7,275 nucleotides of DNA from FLUQ01 sp031548325 (GTDB taxonomy: Bacteria; Desulfobacterota; Desulfovibrionia; Desulfovibrionales; Desulfovibrionaceae). The DNA is taken from positions 1 through 7,275 of the forward strand of contig JAVBRE010000138.1 in the NCBI GenBank assembly GCA_031548325.1. Reading direction: 5' to 3'. The position numbers were made by a program, and so were the translations under genes. The notes under the pieces were generated by a model. That model was not told the origin of the DNA. It did no database searches and saw only the letters and a program-made list of their open reading frames with translations. Below, piece after piece: positions 6,142 to 7,275 of this stretch (positions are counted from its first letter, which is position 1; every line of letters starts with the position of its first letter).

Positions 6142-7062
6142 ATGTCCACCGCCACCTATCGTTCTTCCCTCTGGTCCGGGATCTGTTTTGTGCTGCTGGC
6201 GGCGCTGTGCTGGGCTTTCATTGGCCCCATCGGCCGCTACAGTCTTGAACAGGGGGCAACGCCGCTGGAAGCCGCCTTCTGGCGGGCCGTATTCGGGTCT
6301 GTATTCTTCTGGCTGCACGGACTGCGTTCCGGGCTTGTCGTCGTGCCTTTTCGCGCCGCCGCGGCGTGCATGCTGTTCGGCATTGTCGGCATCGGCGGGC
6401 TGTTCGGAACCTATCTGGTCGCCGTGCAGCAAGTCGGGGCGGCGCTGTCTTCCGTGCTGCTCTACACGGCTCCGGCCTGGGTGGCTGTATTTTCCCGCCT
6501 GGTTTACAAAGAAAAATTAAGTCCGGCCAAAACGGCCGCCGTCATTCTGGCTGTCGGCGGCGCGGCCCTGGCCTGTTCTTCCGGCGGCGGCCTGCCGCAG
6601 GGGGCGAGCAGATACGGTCTGCTGATGGGCCTGGCCTCGGGGCTGGCCTATTCCGCCCATTATATTTTCGGCGCCCATTATCTGCGCCGATACTCTCCCG
6701 TCAGTCTTTATTGCTGGGCTCTTCCGGCGGGAGCTCTCATTCTTCTGCCTTTTGTCGAGTTCAGCGCCAAGTCCCCCTCTTCCTGGATGTCGCTGCTTCT
6801 GCTCGGCGCCGTCTGCACTTTCGGCGCGTATCGCGCGTATGGCGAAGGATTGAAGCGCCTGCCGCCCACGACGGCTTCCGTGCTGGCCGCTATGGAACCC
6901 ATAATCGCCTCTCTGCTGGCCTGGTGGTGGTGGCAAGAACTCTTTTCTCCGCTCGGCTGGGTCGGAGCGGCCCTGGTGGTGGCCGCCGCGCTGCTGATCG
7001 TGGGCACGACCCGCAGAGCCGAAGAGACGCCGCCCCCCCGGACCGCCCCGCAAGGGAACTGA
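6142..7062 (+). CDS. EamA-family (DMT superfamily) transporter, 306 aa
   Basis: An inner-membrane drug/metabolite transporter of the RhaT/YdcZ-like EamA type, substrate unknown. About ten hydrophobic segments are seen, roughly at 10-30, 43-62, 71-92, 96-120, 127-147, 157-180, 185-205, 213-232, 240-263 and 266-287. They form two EamA repeats. The signature region of each is visible: YTAPAWVAVFSRLVYKEKLS (from Y108) in the first and MEPIIASLLAWWWWQELFS (from M251) in the second. The C-terminus is a short soluble Pro-rich tail. Length is typical. The ATG lies 2 bp after the mltG stop with no clear Shine-Dalgarno sequence, which suggests reinitiation by ribosomes leaving mltG. Known relatives export amino acids or other small metabolites; nothing here identifies the cargo. 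Confidence 0.9.
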   Translation: MSTATYRSSLWSGICFVLLAALCWAFIGPIGRYSLEQGATPLEAAFWRAVFGSVFFWLHGLRSGLVVVPFRAAAACMLFGIVGIGGLFGTYLVAVQQVGAALSSVLLYTAPAWVAVFSRLVYKEKLSPAKTAAVILAVGGAALACSSGGGLPQGASRYGLLMGLASGLAYSAHYIFGAHYLRRYSPVSLYCWALPAGALILLPFVEFSAKSPSSWMSLLLLGAVCTFGAYRAYGEGLKRLPPTTASVLAAMEPIIASLLAWWWWQELFSPLGWVGAALVVAAALLIVGTTRRAEETPPPRTAPQGN

Positions 7063-7083
7063 GCTCCCTTGACCCTGCAGCAG

Positions 7084-7120
7084 CGAAGGCCGCTTTCCGC
7101 ATCGCGGCAAGCGGCCTTCG
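7084..7120 (+). terminator. Strong hairpin after the operon, possible terminator
   Basis: A perfect 12-bp stem (CGAAGGCCGCTT at 7084-7095 with AAGCGGCCTTCG at 7109-7120) encloses a second 4-bp stem (CCGC 7097-7100 with GCGG 7104-7107, loop ATC), leaving only one mismatch. It begins 21 bp after the last stop of the operon. No T run follows on the plus strand, so it is not a classic intrinsic terminator. It may aid Rho termination or protect the 3' end of the mRNA. Confidence 0.5.
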
Positions 7121-7132
7121 CCGGTCCGGGTT

Positions 7133-7153
7133 CCAAGGGGCCTCGCCCCTTGG
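7133..7153. repeat. GC-rich stem-loop
   Basis: CCAAGGGGC (7133-7141) pairs perfectly with GCCCCTTGG (7145-7153) around the loop CTC. It follows the larger hairpin by 12 bp and has no T run. It has the form of dispersed extragenic palindromes, but only one copy is visible here. Confidence 0.5.
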
Positions 7154-7157
7154 CGGT

Positions 7158-7222
7158 GGGGTCCGGGGGGGGGGACCCGACCCCCCAGCAGAAAAAGGGG
7201 GATAAAACCCCAAGATTTTGGG
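7158..7222. repeat. G-run and further inverted repeats in the 3' intergenic region
   Basis: GGGTCC (7159-7164) can pair with GGACCC (7173-7178) around eight G. The ten consecutive G at 7165-7174 are the longest homopolymer in the window. C6 (7181-7186) can pair with the later G5 (7197-7201), and CCCAA (7209-7213) with TTGGG (7218-7222) around GATT. The remainder to 7275 shows no gene or other structure that I can support. Confidence 0.4.
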
Positions 7223-7275
7223 AAAATGTCAAGGCGCAGAGGGGGCCCACAGAAACGCGCAAGCCGGAAGGGTGC

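Noticed and set aside
7155..7201. G-quadruplex in the 3' intergenic G-rich tract
   Set aside because: The G10 run plus GGGG gives only three separable runs of three or more G at short spacing; the next run is over 20 bp away, so a stable three-tier quadruplex is not well supported.

Overview
The window looks like chromosomal DNA from a GC-rich Desulfovibrio-like (Desulfovibrionaceae) bacterium. This is inferred from gene content (a PerR-type Fur regulator and a giant FAD/Fe-S D-2-hydroxyacid oxidoreductase), from the GC-rich coding bias, and from structured GC-rich intergenic hairpins. No rRNA, tRNA or species-specific marker is present, so the genus is a guess.

Layout: positions 1-340 hold the 5' part of a perR gene on the minus strand, cut by the window edge. 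It has its own ribosome binding site and a PerR/Fur-like 7-1-7 operator just upstream. Positions 341-792 are a long intergenic region. It contains the perR control region, a possible remnant of a minus-strand gene end (412-504), a run of five hairpins (496-658) that looks like a repeat element or structured RNA, and the control region of the next gene. That control region has several palindromes and a good sigma-70 promoter at 731-759. Positions 793-7062 hold four plus-strand genes packed as one apparent operon: a 1209-aa FAD/Fe-S/CCG oxidoreductase, ruvX (yqgF), mltG, and an EamA-family transporter. The first three are joined by 4-bp ATGA overlaps, and the fourth follows after 2 bp. Positions 7063-7275 have no gene and hold three or four hairpins, a 10-G run, and the likely transcription end.

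Function: the first operon gene very likely oxidises a D-2-hydroxyacid such as D-lactate, passing electrons from FAD through two [4Fe-4S] clusters to two HdrB-like CCG domains. RuvX is the pre-16S rRNA 3'-5' processing nuclease / Holliday-junction resolvase-fold protein, and MltG is the inner-membrane endolytic transglycosylase that ends glycan strands. The EamA protein exports or exchanges an unknown small metabolite. The operon therefore mixes an energy-metabolism enzyme with two near-universal housekeeping genes.

I found no clear previously undescribed system. The points most worth a second look are the hairpin array at 496-658, a second PerR-like inverted repeat upstream of the oxidoreductase, and the gene remnant beside the hairpin array.
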